Shown here: positions 24,483 to 31,873 of the stretch, piece after piece | How the letters are laid out: each line of letters opens with the position of its first letter | Numbering within the stretch: position 1 is the stretch's first letter | NCBI RefSeq assembly: GCF_008639165.1 | Contig: NZ_CP029197.1 | Coordinates: forward strand, 2,108,001-2,172,000 | DNA: 64,000 nucleotides | Source: Streptomyces venezuelae ATCC 10712 | GTDB taxonomy: Bacteria > Actinomycetota > Actinomycetes > Streptomycetales > Streptomycetaceae | Reading direction: 5' to 3' | The notes under the pieces: model-generated | Told to the model about the DNA's origin: nothing | Database searches by the model: none | What the model saw: only the letters and a program-made list of their open reading frames with translations | Position numbers and translations under genes: made by a program

Positions 24483-26453
24483 ATGGAACTGTGCCGTGTC
24501 ACCCTCGAAGGCTACCGAGCTTTCCAGAAAGCCGAATGGGAACTGCCGCCCACGGGCCTTGTCTTCGTAGCGGGAACTAATAACGCAGGGAAGTCGTCCC
24601 TACTGTCCAGCTTGGATATCATTGCTGGAATTGCCGAGTTTGGACCTGGAATGGGATACCAGAACGCCCAATGCCAGGCCCCTGCCCGCATAATAGCCAC
24701 ATTCAGCCTATCAAAGGGGACGCGGAAAGAGATACTCTCACGCATTACTGGAATCAAAAGGGAAGAGGAGGCCTTCAGGAAAGTCGAATTCATATTCGAC
24801 CTCATTCCAGACAAGGGGTTCATCATCTCCCAGATCACAGCCGAGTGGCCGGAAAGCGGGATGGTCGCCGTAGCGTATGCCGAATCTCCCAACGGCCACC
24901 AGTACAGCTATTTCGCAATTGGCCCTGACCAGTCTGGCACCCCTCTCGGCAGCATCGGTTTGTCTAAGCGCATAGAGGGAGCAGTGGATCGTGCACTGGA
25001 GAGCCTCCATGTTCACTCAAACGAACTGCGCCCGCTATGGGATGCATTCAACAATTGGCGATCTCGCTTCTACCACTTTAAGGCGCTACGGGGAGGATCA
25101 CCCCGGTCCATGGAGCTTTCTAGCCAAAGCCTCCTCGATCCTACTGGAAGTAATCTCCCTGCGGTTCTACTTGACCTTCAAACGAACCGCTCACTCCTTA
25201 TGGATAAATTGCGTTCGATTATTTCGCAAATGGTCCCAGATGTCGGCAGACTGGAAACTCCAACGCAAAGTAATCGGCTCTCTGTCGCCTTCACTGATCC
25301 CTTCAATGGAGGTTTTCAGCACAACCTTAAGGAGTTGGGTACGGGCGTCGAGCAGCTACTGCTGACTCTCGTCGTCGGCCTAACAGAAAAATCTCCCTCA
25401 ACTCTTGTTGTCGAGGAGCCGGAGACGAACCTGCATCCCGCTGCACAACGGGCACTGCTAAGCCTCTTGAAAGAGTGGGCATCAGATCGACTGATCATTG
25501 CCGCCACACACAGCCCGGTAATGTTGGACTGGGCCCCCGGCGGAAATCAGCTTTGGCAAATTACGCGAAGTAACGGAATTTCACAACTTTCTATGATTGA
25601 CGAGCCACCGCTAGAACTACTCCGTTCTCTCGGCGTTCGGATTTCCGACGTCCTGTCGGCTGACCGCATCCTGGTAGTCGAGGGACCCTCCGATATAGAC
25701 GTTCTCAACACGTGGTTCCCCGAGATAATGAGAAATCCGAGGGTGTCGGTAATCCCTGGAGGTGGTGGCGATAACGCACGGTTCGCCAACCTCTTTGTTG
25801 AGTGGTTGACGCACTCAGATCGCCTTGGGGCGCGACACGTCCTCTATCTTCGCGATAGGGATGAGCTGACCCCTGAGGTCGTGGATAAGTTGACGAGAGC
25901 AGGGAACGTGTACGTTCTCGGCTGTCGAGAAATCGAAAACTACCTACTCTCCCCTGATGCGATTACTTCCGTACTGGCTCGCGAGTCGGGCCTGAAGTGT
26001 GAGGCAACTCCTGAGGCCGTGCAGGAGTTGATTCACCAGAGCATTGAAGAGTTGAAGCCTTTCATGGTCGTCAATCGAGTTGCGCGCCGGCTCCCTGGGG
26101 TCCGGCTTGTAGATAATCAGATGCGTGGCACTTTGGCGAAGTCTGGGGCATCCGAGGAGGATTTCTGGGAAGTAATTAAGGGGCGCCTTCCTGACCCTAA
26201 TCGGATGCGCTCTGACCTTCGCGACCTCTGGGAGGTAGCTAGCCGCGAAGTGTCGGAAATGACAGAGGAGCAGTTGATCAAGTGGGCACCTGGGGAAGAG
26301 ATTCTAGACGGCATCTATATGCATTTCCTTGGGCGCCGCTTCAAAAAGACAAAAGACGGAGGTGAACTTGCTGCTGCTATTGAAAATCCACCAGTAGATT
26401 TGGCTGCGGCCCTGGAGCGATTCATGTCGGACAATGATCCTGAACCGTCCTAG
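24483..26453 (+). CDS. ABC-type ATPase with TOPRIM nuclease domain (OLD/PARIS-like)
   Basis: A 656-residue protein. The N-terminal ATPase has Walker A GTNNAGKSS (residues 31-39), a signature-like ELGTGVEQLLL, Walker B VVEEPETNLHP (about 308-318) and ATHSPVMLD (switch His). From about residue 395 there is a TOPRIM domain: VVEGPSD (catalytic Glu), LRDRDE (metal Asp residues) and REIENYLL. The last motif is typical of DUF4435-type TOPRIM proteins such as the AriB half of PARIS; the joined layout also fits OLD-family nucleases. Both groups act in phage defence. The gene is much poorer in G+C than its surroundings (the 60 bases from 25201 are 45% G+C), which points to separate recent acquisition. 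Its stop is 18 bp before the GntR-Nudix gene. OLD or fused PARIS cannot be settled by eye. Confidence 0.8.
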   Translation: MELCRVTLEGYRAFQKAEWELPPTGLVFVAGTNNAGKSSLLSSLDIIAGIAEFGPGMGYQNAQCQAPARIIATFSLSKGTRKEILSRITGIKREEEAFRKVEFIFDLIPDKGFIISQITAEWPESGMVAVAYAESPNGHQYSYFAIGPDQSGTPLGSIGLSKRIEGAVDRALESLHVHSNELRPLWDAFNNWRSRFYHFKALRGGSPRSMELSSQSLLDPTGSNLPAVLLDLQTNRSLLMDKLRSIISQMVPDVGRLETPTQSNRLSVAFTDPFNGGFQHNLKELGTGVEQLLLTLVVGLTEKSPSTLVVEEPETNLHPAAQRALLSLLKEWASDRLIIAATHSPVMLDWAPGGNQLWQITRSNGISQLSMIDEPPLELLRSLGVRISDVLSADRILVVEGPSDIDVLNTWFPEIMRNPRVSVIPGGGGDNARFANLFVEWLTHSDRLGARHVLYLRDRDELTPEVVDKLTRAGNVYVLGCREIENYLLSPDAITSVLARESGLKCEATPEAVQELIHQSIEELKPFMVVNRVARRLPGVRLVDNQMRGTLAKSGASEEDFWEVIKGRLPDPNRMRSDLRDLWEVASREVSEMTEEQLIKWAPGEEILDGIYMHFLGRRFKKTKDGGELAAAIENPPVDLAAALERFMSDNDPEPS

Positions 26454-26471
26454 GTTGTGAGGGAAAGTCAT

Positions 26472-27323
26472 ATGGGGGAGACCCTCAGGGTTGTTCGCCG
26501 CTACGCTGAGATGCAGGAACCGACTACCCGGGAGAGTGCGCCAAGGATGGGACCCAAGACGCAGAGGGTCTACGAGACGATTCGATCCTGGATCGAGTCA
26601 GGCCGCTACGGACCCGGCGACAAGCTGCCGTCCGAGCGGACGCTGACCGGCGAGCTTGAGATCGGCCGTACCGCACTGCGTCAGGTACTCGCACGTCTGG
26701 CGAACGAGCACTTCATCAAGGCTCACGACCGCAGCTCCTACCGCGTCCTTGGTAGCGCGAGCGTCCCGACGCCAGCGGAGATGGAGCCGTGGAAGATCCA
26801 CGGCTCTCGCCACGTCTACGAGAACCCATGGGTGACGCTGGACCTGGTCGACGTCGAGCCTCCCGGCGTCGAGCGCTTCGAGCATCACGTCGTCCGGCTC
26901 TTCCGCGTGGCCATCACCGCCGTGATCGACGACCAAGACCGCGTACTCATGCTGTGGCGCTACCGCTTCGTTCCGGAGCAGTGGGGTTGGGAGCTGCCCG
27001 GCGGAATCGTGGACGCGGGCGAGGACGCCGCCGCCACGGCGGCCCGAGAGACCGAGGAAGAGACCGGCTGGCGGCCCGGCCCTGTCAAGCACGTCGTCAG
27101 CTACCAGCCGATGATCGGCATGGTCGACTCCCCGCATGAGATCTTCGTGGCCCGGGGAGCTGAGAAGGTCAGCGAGCCGACCGACGCCGAGGAGGCAGGC
27201 GAGATCGCCTGGATCCCCCTCGACGACATTCCTCGTCTCATGTCCGAGGGCAAGCTCATGGGCTCCGGCACGCTCGTGGCCCTGCTCCACATCCTTGCCA
27301 CCCGAACTAGAGGCGACCGGTAA
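26472..27323 (+). CDS. GntR-type HTH fused to Nudix hydrolase, Pif-like
   Basis: 283 residues. The ATG at 26472 follows GAGGGAAAG. A winged-helix GntR domain (RVYETIRSWIESGRYGPGDKLPSERTL, GRTALRQVLARLANEHF) comes first, then a Nudix fold with a complete Nudix box (GGIVDAGEDAAATAARE then EEETGW) around residues 172-198. AICEs related to pSAM2 carry a Nudix protein, Pif, which limits transfer into cells already holding the element; this gene is a good candidate for that immunity role. The HTH may let it control its own operon or replication genes. It is the second gene after the ATPase. Its 3' end overlaps the convergent XRE gene by 17 bp. Confidence 0.82.
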   Translation: MGETLRVVRRYAEMQEPTTRESAPRMGPKTQRVYETIRSWIESGRYGPGDKLPSERTLTGELEIGRTALRQVLARLANEHFIKAHDRSSYRVLGSASVPTPAEMEPWKIHGSRHVYENPWVTLDLVDVEPPGVERFEHHVVRLFRVAITAVIDDQDRVLMLWRYRFVPEQWGWELPGGIVDAGEDAAATAARETEEETGWRPGPVKHVVSYQPMIGMVDSPHEIFVARGAEKVSEPTDAEEAGEIAWIPLDDIPRLMSEGKLMGSGTLVALLHILATRTRGDR

Positions 27324-28440
27324 GGAGTTCCACCCGTCGGCGGAACCGCACGGAGCCCGTGCGGTTCGCCAGCAACCTGGCCTTCTGGAGATGCGAGCGC
27401 GCGTCGTCCAGCTCGCCCCGGGCCAGGTGCGCCTGGCTGAGGTCGCAGTGCAGGCCGGAGGTCGCGCGCACGAAGGACTCGTCGGCTCGGTCGAGCGACG
27501 CGTACAGCTCCTCCATCGCTGAGGCGTCACCGAGCTTGGCGAGCACGTTTCCGCGCCACCTCATCAGGTGACCGGTATTGAGGAAGATGCTCAGCATGTC
27601 GGCGTCGCGCGTCTCGCCATCGTCGGGCAGGAGCTCGGTCGCCCGCTCAAGTGCGGCCCGCGCCGCGGACTCCATCCCGGGGCCGACAGCAGCGCACAGC
27701 TCGGCTTCGGCCGCCGCGAGCCACGCCCGCAGCCGAGGCGACTGACGCTCGGTGTGGGTGCGCTGGGCATCCCGCACCAGTTCCACGGCGAGGTGAGGAC
27801 GGCCGGCGTCCGCGAGAACGTACGCCTGCTCGCCCATGGCGTGCGCCAGGTAGAGCGGAGACTCGGCATCCAGAGCGGCCTTCTTGGCCAGCTCGTATCT
27901 TCGCCATGCCCTGTCCACTGCCCCGGCGTCCAGCGCTTGCCACGCGGCGAGAGTGGACGCTCCCGCGAGCGCGGTCGCAATAGGCTTTCGCGCCCCTGGC
28001 AACACAGCGAAGGTCAACGCTTCCTCCATCGCCGCCAGATGGCCGTTCATCTGGTCTACCAGGCCGGTCGCGCCCATCTGTCGGTCCATGGTCCTGAGCA
28101 GCTCGGTCTGAGCCAGGAACGAAGGGACCATGGACTCACTAAGACTGCCTGCCGCGTCGATCCGGCTCAGCAGGTCCGAGTAGCCATCCACCTGAGATTC
28201 GGGCGCCTCGGCGTCACCCCGCAGTTCGACATCGGTGGCGCCGAGGAGCGGCCGGAGGATACCGGCGTATCGATCCGTGATGGTTCGTCGACCGTTCTCC
28301 CACTCCGACACGTAGGTCTTCAGGCTGGCTGCCGAGGCAATGTCGAGTAGCCGTTGCTCTGCGAACCGCCGCATCTCGTGGATGAGTCGATCCTGCGACC
28401 AGCCACGCGCCGTCCTGAGCGCCCTTAACCCCTTAGCCAC
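27307..28440 (-). CDS. XRE-family HTH regulator with TPR-like C-terminus
   Basis: 377 residues, GTG at 28440 with AGGAGG five bases upstream. The N-terminal Cro/C1-type HTH (LRALRTARGWSQDRLI, YVSEWENGRRTI) is followed by long helical repeats (LAQTELLRTMDRQM, AAWQALDAGAVDRAWRRYELAKKAALD, YVLADAGRPHLAVELVRDAQ) of TPR type, as in Streptomyces regulators that sense peptides or other ligands. It is divergent from the transfer gene run across a 464-bp region rich in palindromes, so it probably controls the element. Overlap of 3' ends with the Nudix gene makes antisense interference possible. Confidence 0.85.
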   Translation of the reverse strand: MAKGLRALRTARGWSQDRLIHEMRRFAEQRLLDIASAASLKTYVSEWENGRRTITDRYAGILRPLLGATDVELRGDAEAPESQVDGYSDLLSRIDAAGSLSESMVPSFLAQTELLRTMDRQMGATGLVDQMNGHLAAMEEALTFAVLPGARKPIATALAGASTLAAWQALDAGAVDRAWRRYELAKKAALDAESPLYLAHAMGEQAYVLADAGRPHLAVELVRDAQRTHTERQSPRLRAWLAAAEAELCAAVGPGMESAARAALERATELLPDDGETRDADMLSIFLNTGHLMRWRGNVLAKLGDASAMEELYASLDRADESFVRATSGLHCDLSQAHLARGELDDARSHLQKARLLANRTGSVRFRRRVELLTGRL

Positions 28441-28570
28441 GCCACCTCCTGTAAAGCCCCAGGTGAGAGCCGGTTAACCCCCTTGAGGTTAACCCCAGTT
28501 GGCTACCGGGACACCCCACTTCGGTCGTTCTCTGGAGACGCACACCGAAGGTAAGTAGACCGAAGGGCTT

Positions 28571-28613
28571 GCATCTGGTGCGCACCAGATGCCAATCTAC
28601 TGGTGCGCACCAG
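28571..28613. promoter_or_regulatory. Twin CTGGTGCGCACCAG palindromes
   Basis: The first copy lies in a perfect 22-bp palindrome (GCATCTGGTGC/GCACCAGATGC, 28571-28592). The second has a 14-bp core at 28600-28613. Spacing of 25 bp between centres suggests two dimers side by side on DNA. The binder is not known; the GntR-Nudix or XRE protein of the element are the candidates. Confidence 0.6.
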
Positions 28614-28799
28614 ATCGGCCCGAAGGGGCTCGCTGAGGCGTGCTCTACCAGGAGCCCCGCACTGGACGGGGGGAGGCGACCCGGCGCCTTGTCATTAACC
28701 GGAGGGCTTGAGGCCGAAAGGCCACGTCTCCATACGCCTTGGGTTCGCACCCGGAGGAGACATCTGATCCACGCCACCGCTTCGCGGCGCTTCCGTGTC

Positions 28800-28874
28800 G
28801 CGGCCGGTTGCCTCCTCTGCCCGTCCGGCCCCCGCACCTGGGGTTCCGTACGGGCGGGGTCGAGGGGAGCCGGA
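28800..28874 (+). repeat. 75-bp direct repeat, copy 1
   Basis: Matches 29708-29782 at 72 of 75 positions. It has a nested hairpin: GCCCGT...ACGGGC outside and CCCC-GCACCT-GGGG inside. Both copies sit in leaders of small genes, which suggests a terminator/attenuator or RNA-processing element. Confidence 0.8.
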
Positions 28875-28904
28875 ACACCCCATCCACTTTCTGAAGGAGA
28901 TGTC

Positions 28905-29363
28905 ATGGAAGCTCTCGTCACCAGCGTGATCGCCGTTCTCGGGACCCTGCTCGGCGCGATCGTCGCCGGAGTGCTTCAGCGGCGCCTGGCCCGCCAGGAG
29001 CGTGTCGAGGTCCAGGCCGGCGAGTTACGTCGCGAGCGGCTCGGCGCGGTCACGGATCTGGTCGCGGCGCTGTCGGAGCACCGGCGGGCGATGTGGGTTC
29101 GCGAGGACCTGCGGCTGTCCGGTGCGAAGGAGGCGGCGTACGACCAGGCGCGGGCGGAGAGTCACGCCACCCGGGCCGCGATCACTGCCCCGCTCACCGC
29201 CGTGCGGATTCTCGCCCCCTCGCTGACCGACGCCGCGTCGGCCGCTGCCAGCGCTGTCTACGCCCTGCGGCACGCGCCGGACGCCGACACCCTCAACGCG
29301 CGCCGCGCCGCTGCGATCGAGGCGGCCGACCAGCTCGTTCACGCGGCCGCCGCCGCGCTGTGA
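28905..29363 (+). CDS. Small membrane-anchored helical protein (KilB-like)
   Basis: 152 residues, ATG at 28905 with GAAGGAG upstream. An N-terminal membrane helix (LVTSVIAVLGTLLGAIVAGVL) is followed by a long charged helical region (QRRLARQERVEVQAGELRRERLGAVTDLVAAL). Similar Streptomyces element proteins are often labelled KilB, but I can only support an N-anchored coiled-helical protein. It opens the small-gene run that leads to the transfer gene. Confidence 0.65.
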   Translation: MEALVTSVIAVLGTLLGAIVAGVLQRRLARQERVEVQAGELRRERLGAVTDLVAALSEHRRAMWVREDLRLSGAKEAAYDQARAESHATRAAITAPLTAVRILAPSLTDAASAAASAVYALRHAPDADTLNARRAAAIEAADQLVHAAAAAL

Positions 29364-29370
29364 TCCTTCC

Positions 29371-29413
29371 GCCCCGATGGTCGGCAGGCCGGGTTCGACT
29401 CCCGGCCGGGGCA
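29371..29413 (+). other. tRNA-like structure lacking the anticodon arm
   Basis: A canonical T-arm (CCGGG-TTCGACT-CCCGG, 29389-29405) is followed by an acceptor strand CCGGGGC and discriminator A. It pairs with GCCCCGA at 29371-29377 (6 of 7 pairs). Only 11 bases (TGGTCGGCAGG), like a D-arm remnant, lie between. No anticodon arm and no CCA are present, so it is not a working tRNA. It could be a relic or a cleavage signal in the mRNA. Confidence 0.45.
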
Positions 29414-29452
29414 CTGCCGCGTCCTGCGGCTTCACCCGACAAGGAGACAGAC

Positions 29453-29650
29453 ATGGCCTGGTTCAAGAAGGCATCGGACGCCGACCTCCAGCAGAGCATG
29501 GAGATGGCCAGCCACTGCGCCGATCAGGCGCGCAAGGACGGCAACCGCAAGCGCGAGAGCGAGTTCCACGAGGTACTGAACGGCATGATCGACGAGGCCC
29601 AGAGCCGGGGCTGGACCGACACCAAGGGCGGCTGGCTCCGCCGCAAGTAA
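29453..29650 (+). CDS. Small hypothetical element protein
   Basis: 65 residues, ATG at 29453 preceded by AAGGAGAC. Highly charged and helical (KKASDADLQQSMEMASHCADQARKDGNRKRESEFHE), ending GWLRRK. It has no membrane span and I do not recognise it. It lies in the small-gene run between the KilB-like gene and the DUF6284-like gene. Confidence 0.7.
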   Translation: MAWFKKASDADLQQSMEMASHCADQARKDGNRKRESEFHEVLNGMIDEAQSRGWTDTKGGWLRRK

Positions 29651-29707
29651 CCCCACGGTGCCGGTGGCGTGAGCGTCTCGCCGCCTTCCCTTCGCAGCCG
29701 CCGTGCT

Positions 29708-29782
29708 GCGGCCGGTTGCCTCCCCTGCCCGTCCGGCCCCCGCACCTGGGGTTCCGTACGGGCGGGGCTGAGGGGAGCCGGA
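29708..29782 (+). repeat. 75-bp direct repeat, copy 2
   Basis: Near-identical to 28800-28874 with the same nested hairpin. It is followed by a further CCCCCCGGTGTTGGAGCACCGGGGGG hairpin around 29800-29826, so the leader of the next gene is strongly structured and may attenuate transcription. Confidence 0.8.
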
Positions 29783-29864
29783 TGGTTCCAAACGGCGAGA
29801 CCCCCCGGTGTTGGAGCACCGGGGGGTCGGTTCGGGCCGTTCCTGTCTGAGAGGAACACACCCA

Positions 29865-30131
29865 ATGAAGTCCATCGCTGCACTTCAGGCCGTTGTTACG
29901 GCCGCCCCGTTCGACGGTGAGCCGACGAACGCCGAGCTGGACGCGATCGAGCAGGAGATCCCGCTGATCCTGGCGGAGGTCGACCTGCTCGACGTGGAGA
30001 TCTGGATGCTGGACCGTCCGGTCACCGTGCTGGACGAGCGGCGCATGCGCCGGGCCCGCCACCGGGTCCTCGCGGCCCGCCGCGACCTGACCAACCACGC
30101 CGGCGTGATGCTGAGGGGCGGGGCGGCATGA
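29865..30131 (+). CDS. Small conserved element protein, DUF6284-like
   Basis: 88 residues, ATG at 29865 with GAGAGGAAC upstream. The pattern EPTNAELDAIEQEIPLILAEVDLLDVEI then DERRMRRARHRVLAARRDL resembles the small DUF6284 family of Streptomyces mobile elements. Its stop overlaps the next start (ATGA), so it is coupled to the membrane protein after it. Role unknown. Confidence 0.7.
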   Translation: MKSIAALQAVVTAAPFDGEPTNAELDAIEQEIPLILAEVDLLDVEIWMLDRPVTVLDERRMRRARHRVLAARRDLTNHAGVMLRGGAA

Positions 30132-31264
30132 GCGTCACCGGCAAGCCCCTGAGCCGGGGGCAGAAGGTCGTGCTGGGTGCCGCGTTCGTGCCGATGCTCG
30201 GCACGGGTGTGGCCGGCGGTGTCGGGACCTACTCCAACATCTCGACGATGTTCGGGTCGGGGACGGCGGTCGGTGCGGTCGCGGCCGGTGAGGGTGCGAC
30301 CGCCGTGCTGGCGATCGTGCTGCTCGGGCTGACGATGCTGGGGCAGTCCTCGCCGCGCGTGATCCGGGCGGGGCTGTGGGCGCTGCCCGCCGCCGCGTCG
30401 GCCATGTCCGCCACCGCCGCCAAGACCCCCGGCGAGATGGTCATCTACGCCCTCACCCCCATGGGCATGACCGCTTCCGCCGAGGGCGCCGCGTTCCTCG
30501 CCCGCCGGATCGTGGTCTACCGCGACGGCCGCGACGCCGAGGCTGAAGCGCACGCCGCCGGGGTGGTTCAGGCCCTCGCCTTCCATCAGGCGATGGCCGC
30601 GAACCACCCGGACGTGAAGGTCCGCAAGCGGGCTGAGGAGAAGTCCTGGAAGCTGGCCCGCAAGGTCGGCGTCGGTGACCTTGCGCTGGGCGATCGACTG
30701 CTCGACGTCCAGCGGCAGCGGGTCACCGCCGGAGCCGATGCCGCCCTCGCCGCCATGTTCGGCGCCACCACCGTCGCCCCGAACATGACCGCCGGTACCG
30801 CTGCGCCGGTGGTCGAACTGGAGGTGGACCGGTCCACCCGACCGATCGACTCCGCGAATGCGGAGGAATCTACCCGGAACATTACAGAACGGTCTACCTC
30901 TGACCTGCCCGTACCCGCTCTGGACCCGGCGCCGGTCGCTGCCGCCCCGAGCGAGCAGGAAGAGCCCACCCCGCGCATCTCGGGGAACGCCGTGGAGGAG
31001 TCGACCGGTCGGGCGCCGGTCCGGGCGGTCGCCGCCGAGCAGCCGGTTCGCCGCCGGGCGACCGGTCGCGTTCCGCAGGTCGCCCGATCGGTTCAGCAGC
31101 GCCGAACGAAGGATGAACTGCTTTCCGAGGCGCGGCAGTTGACTGAGTCCTGGCCGGTGGAGCAGTTGACCGCCGATGGCATCCGTAAGGCTGTGCGGAC
31201 GTCGCCGGAGAAGGGCCGTTGGCTGCGCGACACCCTCAAGAGCGAGCGCGGTGACGCGGCATGA
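30128..31264 (+). CDS. Conjugal transfer/spread membrane protein
   Basis: 378 residues. Four N-terminal membrane spans (VVLGAAFVPMLGTGVAGGVG, AVAAGEGATAVLAIVLLGLTMLG, AGLWALPAAASAMSATAA, MVIYALTPMGMTASAEGAAFLA) precede a long, disordered, Ser/Thr/Glu/Pro-rich middle and a C-terminal helical domain (KDELLSEARQLTESWPVEQLTADGIRKAV) that looks like a winged-helix DNA-binding region. Proteins of this build are common in pSAM2-type elements next to spd genes and may help the element spread through mycelium. It overlaps both neighbours by 4 bp. Confidence 0.7.
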   Translation: MSVTGKPLSRGQKVVLGAAFVPMLGTGVAGGVGTYSNISTMFGSGTAVGAVAAGEGATAVLAIVLLGLTMLGQSSPRVIRAGLWALPAAASAMSATAAKTPGEMVIYALTPMGMTASAEGAAFLARRIVVYRDGRDAEAEAHAAGVVQALAFHQAMAANHPDVKVRKRAEEKSWKLARKVGVGDLALGDRLLDVQRQRVTAGADAALAAMFGATTVAPNMTAGTAAPVVELEVDRSTRPIDSANAEESTRNITERSTSDLPVPALDPAPVAAAPSEQEEPTPRISGNAVEESTGRAPVRAVAAEQPVRRRATGRVPQVARSVQQRRTKDELLSEARQLTESWPVEQLTADGIRKAVRTSPEKGRWLRDTLKSERGDAA

Positions 31265-31596
31265 GCATCCTCCCCGTCTACCCGTGGCGGCTCGCCCCGG
31301 AGGGGCTGGCGACGTTCCGGCAGCTCCGCGCGCTGGGGCTCCGCCCGGGTGGTCAGCCGGTCGTGGCCCAGCTCGAACGCCCCCGCCGCCGGCGCGGACC
31401 GCTGGTCGCCTTCCTCTACCAGATCGACCTCGCTGCGCCGGTCCGGCCGATGACTCCGGCCCGGTGGGCGGCGCTGGAGCGGGCGAACGCCGCCCGGCGG
31501 GTCTGCCCCGAGTGCGGGCGGGACGCCGGGTACCGCATCCCGCCCTCGCTCGGCATGTGCACCCCCTGCGCCTACCCCGCGACGTCCGCCGCCTGA
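31261..31596 (+). CDS. Small zinc-binding RRQRL-type protein
   Basis: 111 residues, start overlapping the previous stop (ATGA). The N-terminus carries FRQLRALGLRPGGQPVVAQ, the segment behind the RRQRL family name, and the C-terminus a CPEC-x15-CTPC zinc ribbon. Such proteins occur in Streptomyces AICEs between the membrane protein and spd genes. Function unknown, perhaps DNA or protein binding. Confidence 0.72.
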   Translation: MSILPVYPWRLAPEGLATFRQLRALGLRPGGQPVVAQLERPRRRRGPLVAFLYQIDLAAPVRPMTPARWAALERANAARRVCPECGRDAGYRIPPSLGMCTPCAYPATSAA

Positions 31597-31617
31597 GCGG
31601 CATCGAAGGAGACCAGC

Positions 31618-31860
31618 ATGTCCAGCACCACCGTGCAGAACGCCTCTCCCGCCGTCCCGCAGCAGGGCACGCACCACTACGTGCTGACCCTGGATCTGCC
31701 CGGTCGGATGGCGGCGACGTGGACCGGCACCATCACCCCCGGCGCCAAGGACACGCGCCACGACCTGTACGTCTTCCTGCGCAAGCACGTCACGGCCGAG
31801 CTGCCTGAGTACGCCCGCGCCAACGTCGCCTTCTTCTCCTTGGAGCCCAATCGGCTCTGA
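31618..31860 (+). CDS. Small hypothetical element protein
   Basis: 80 residues, ATG at 31618 with GAAGGAG upstream. A compact globular sequence (HHYVLTLDLPGRMAATWTGTITPG, HDLYVFLRKHVTAELPEYARANVAFFSLEPN) without membrane spans or known catalytic motifs. Not recognised. Confidence 0.7.
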   Translation: MSSTTVQNASPAVPQQGTHHYVLTLDLPGRMAATWTGTITPGAKDTRHDLYVFLRKHVTAELPEYARANVAFFSLEPNRL

Positions 31861-31873
31861 AGGGAGCACGGTC

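Larger units (their letters stand above)
28441..28904. promoter_or_regulatory. 464-bp control region between XRE regulator and transfer genes
   Basis: No gene is seen here. Next to the XRE start are two direct copies of GGTTAACCCC (28472-28481 and 28487-28496, 15 bp apart), each holding the palindrome GGTTAACC. Further on, CTGGTGCGCACCAG occurs twice (28575-28588 and 28600-28613), centres 25 bp apart. Then comes the first copy of a 75-bp repeat (28800-28874). GAAGGAG at the end serves the next gene. The two palindrome classes probably bind two different regulators. Confidence 0.6.

Noticed and set aside
29371..29413. A functional tRNA gene
   Set aside because: T-arm and acceptor pair well, but there is no anticodon arm and no CCA; kept only as a tRNA-like structure.
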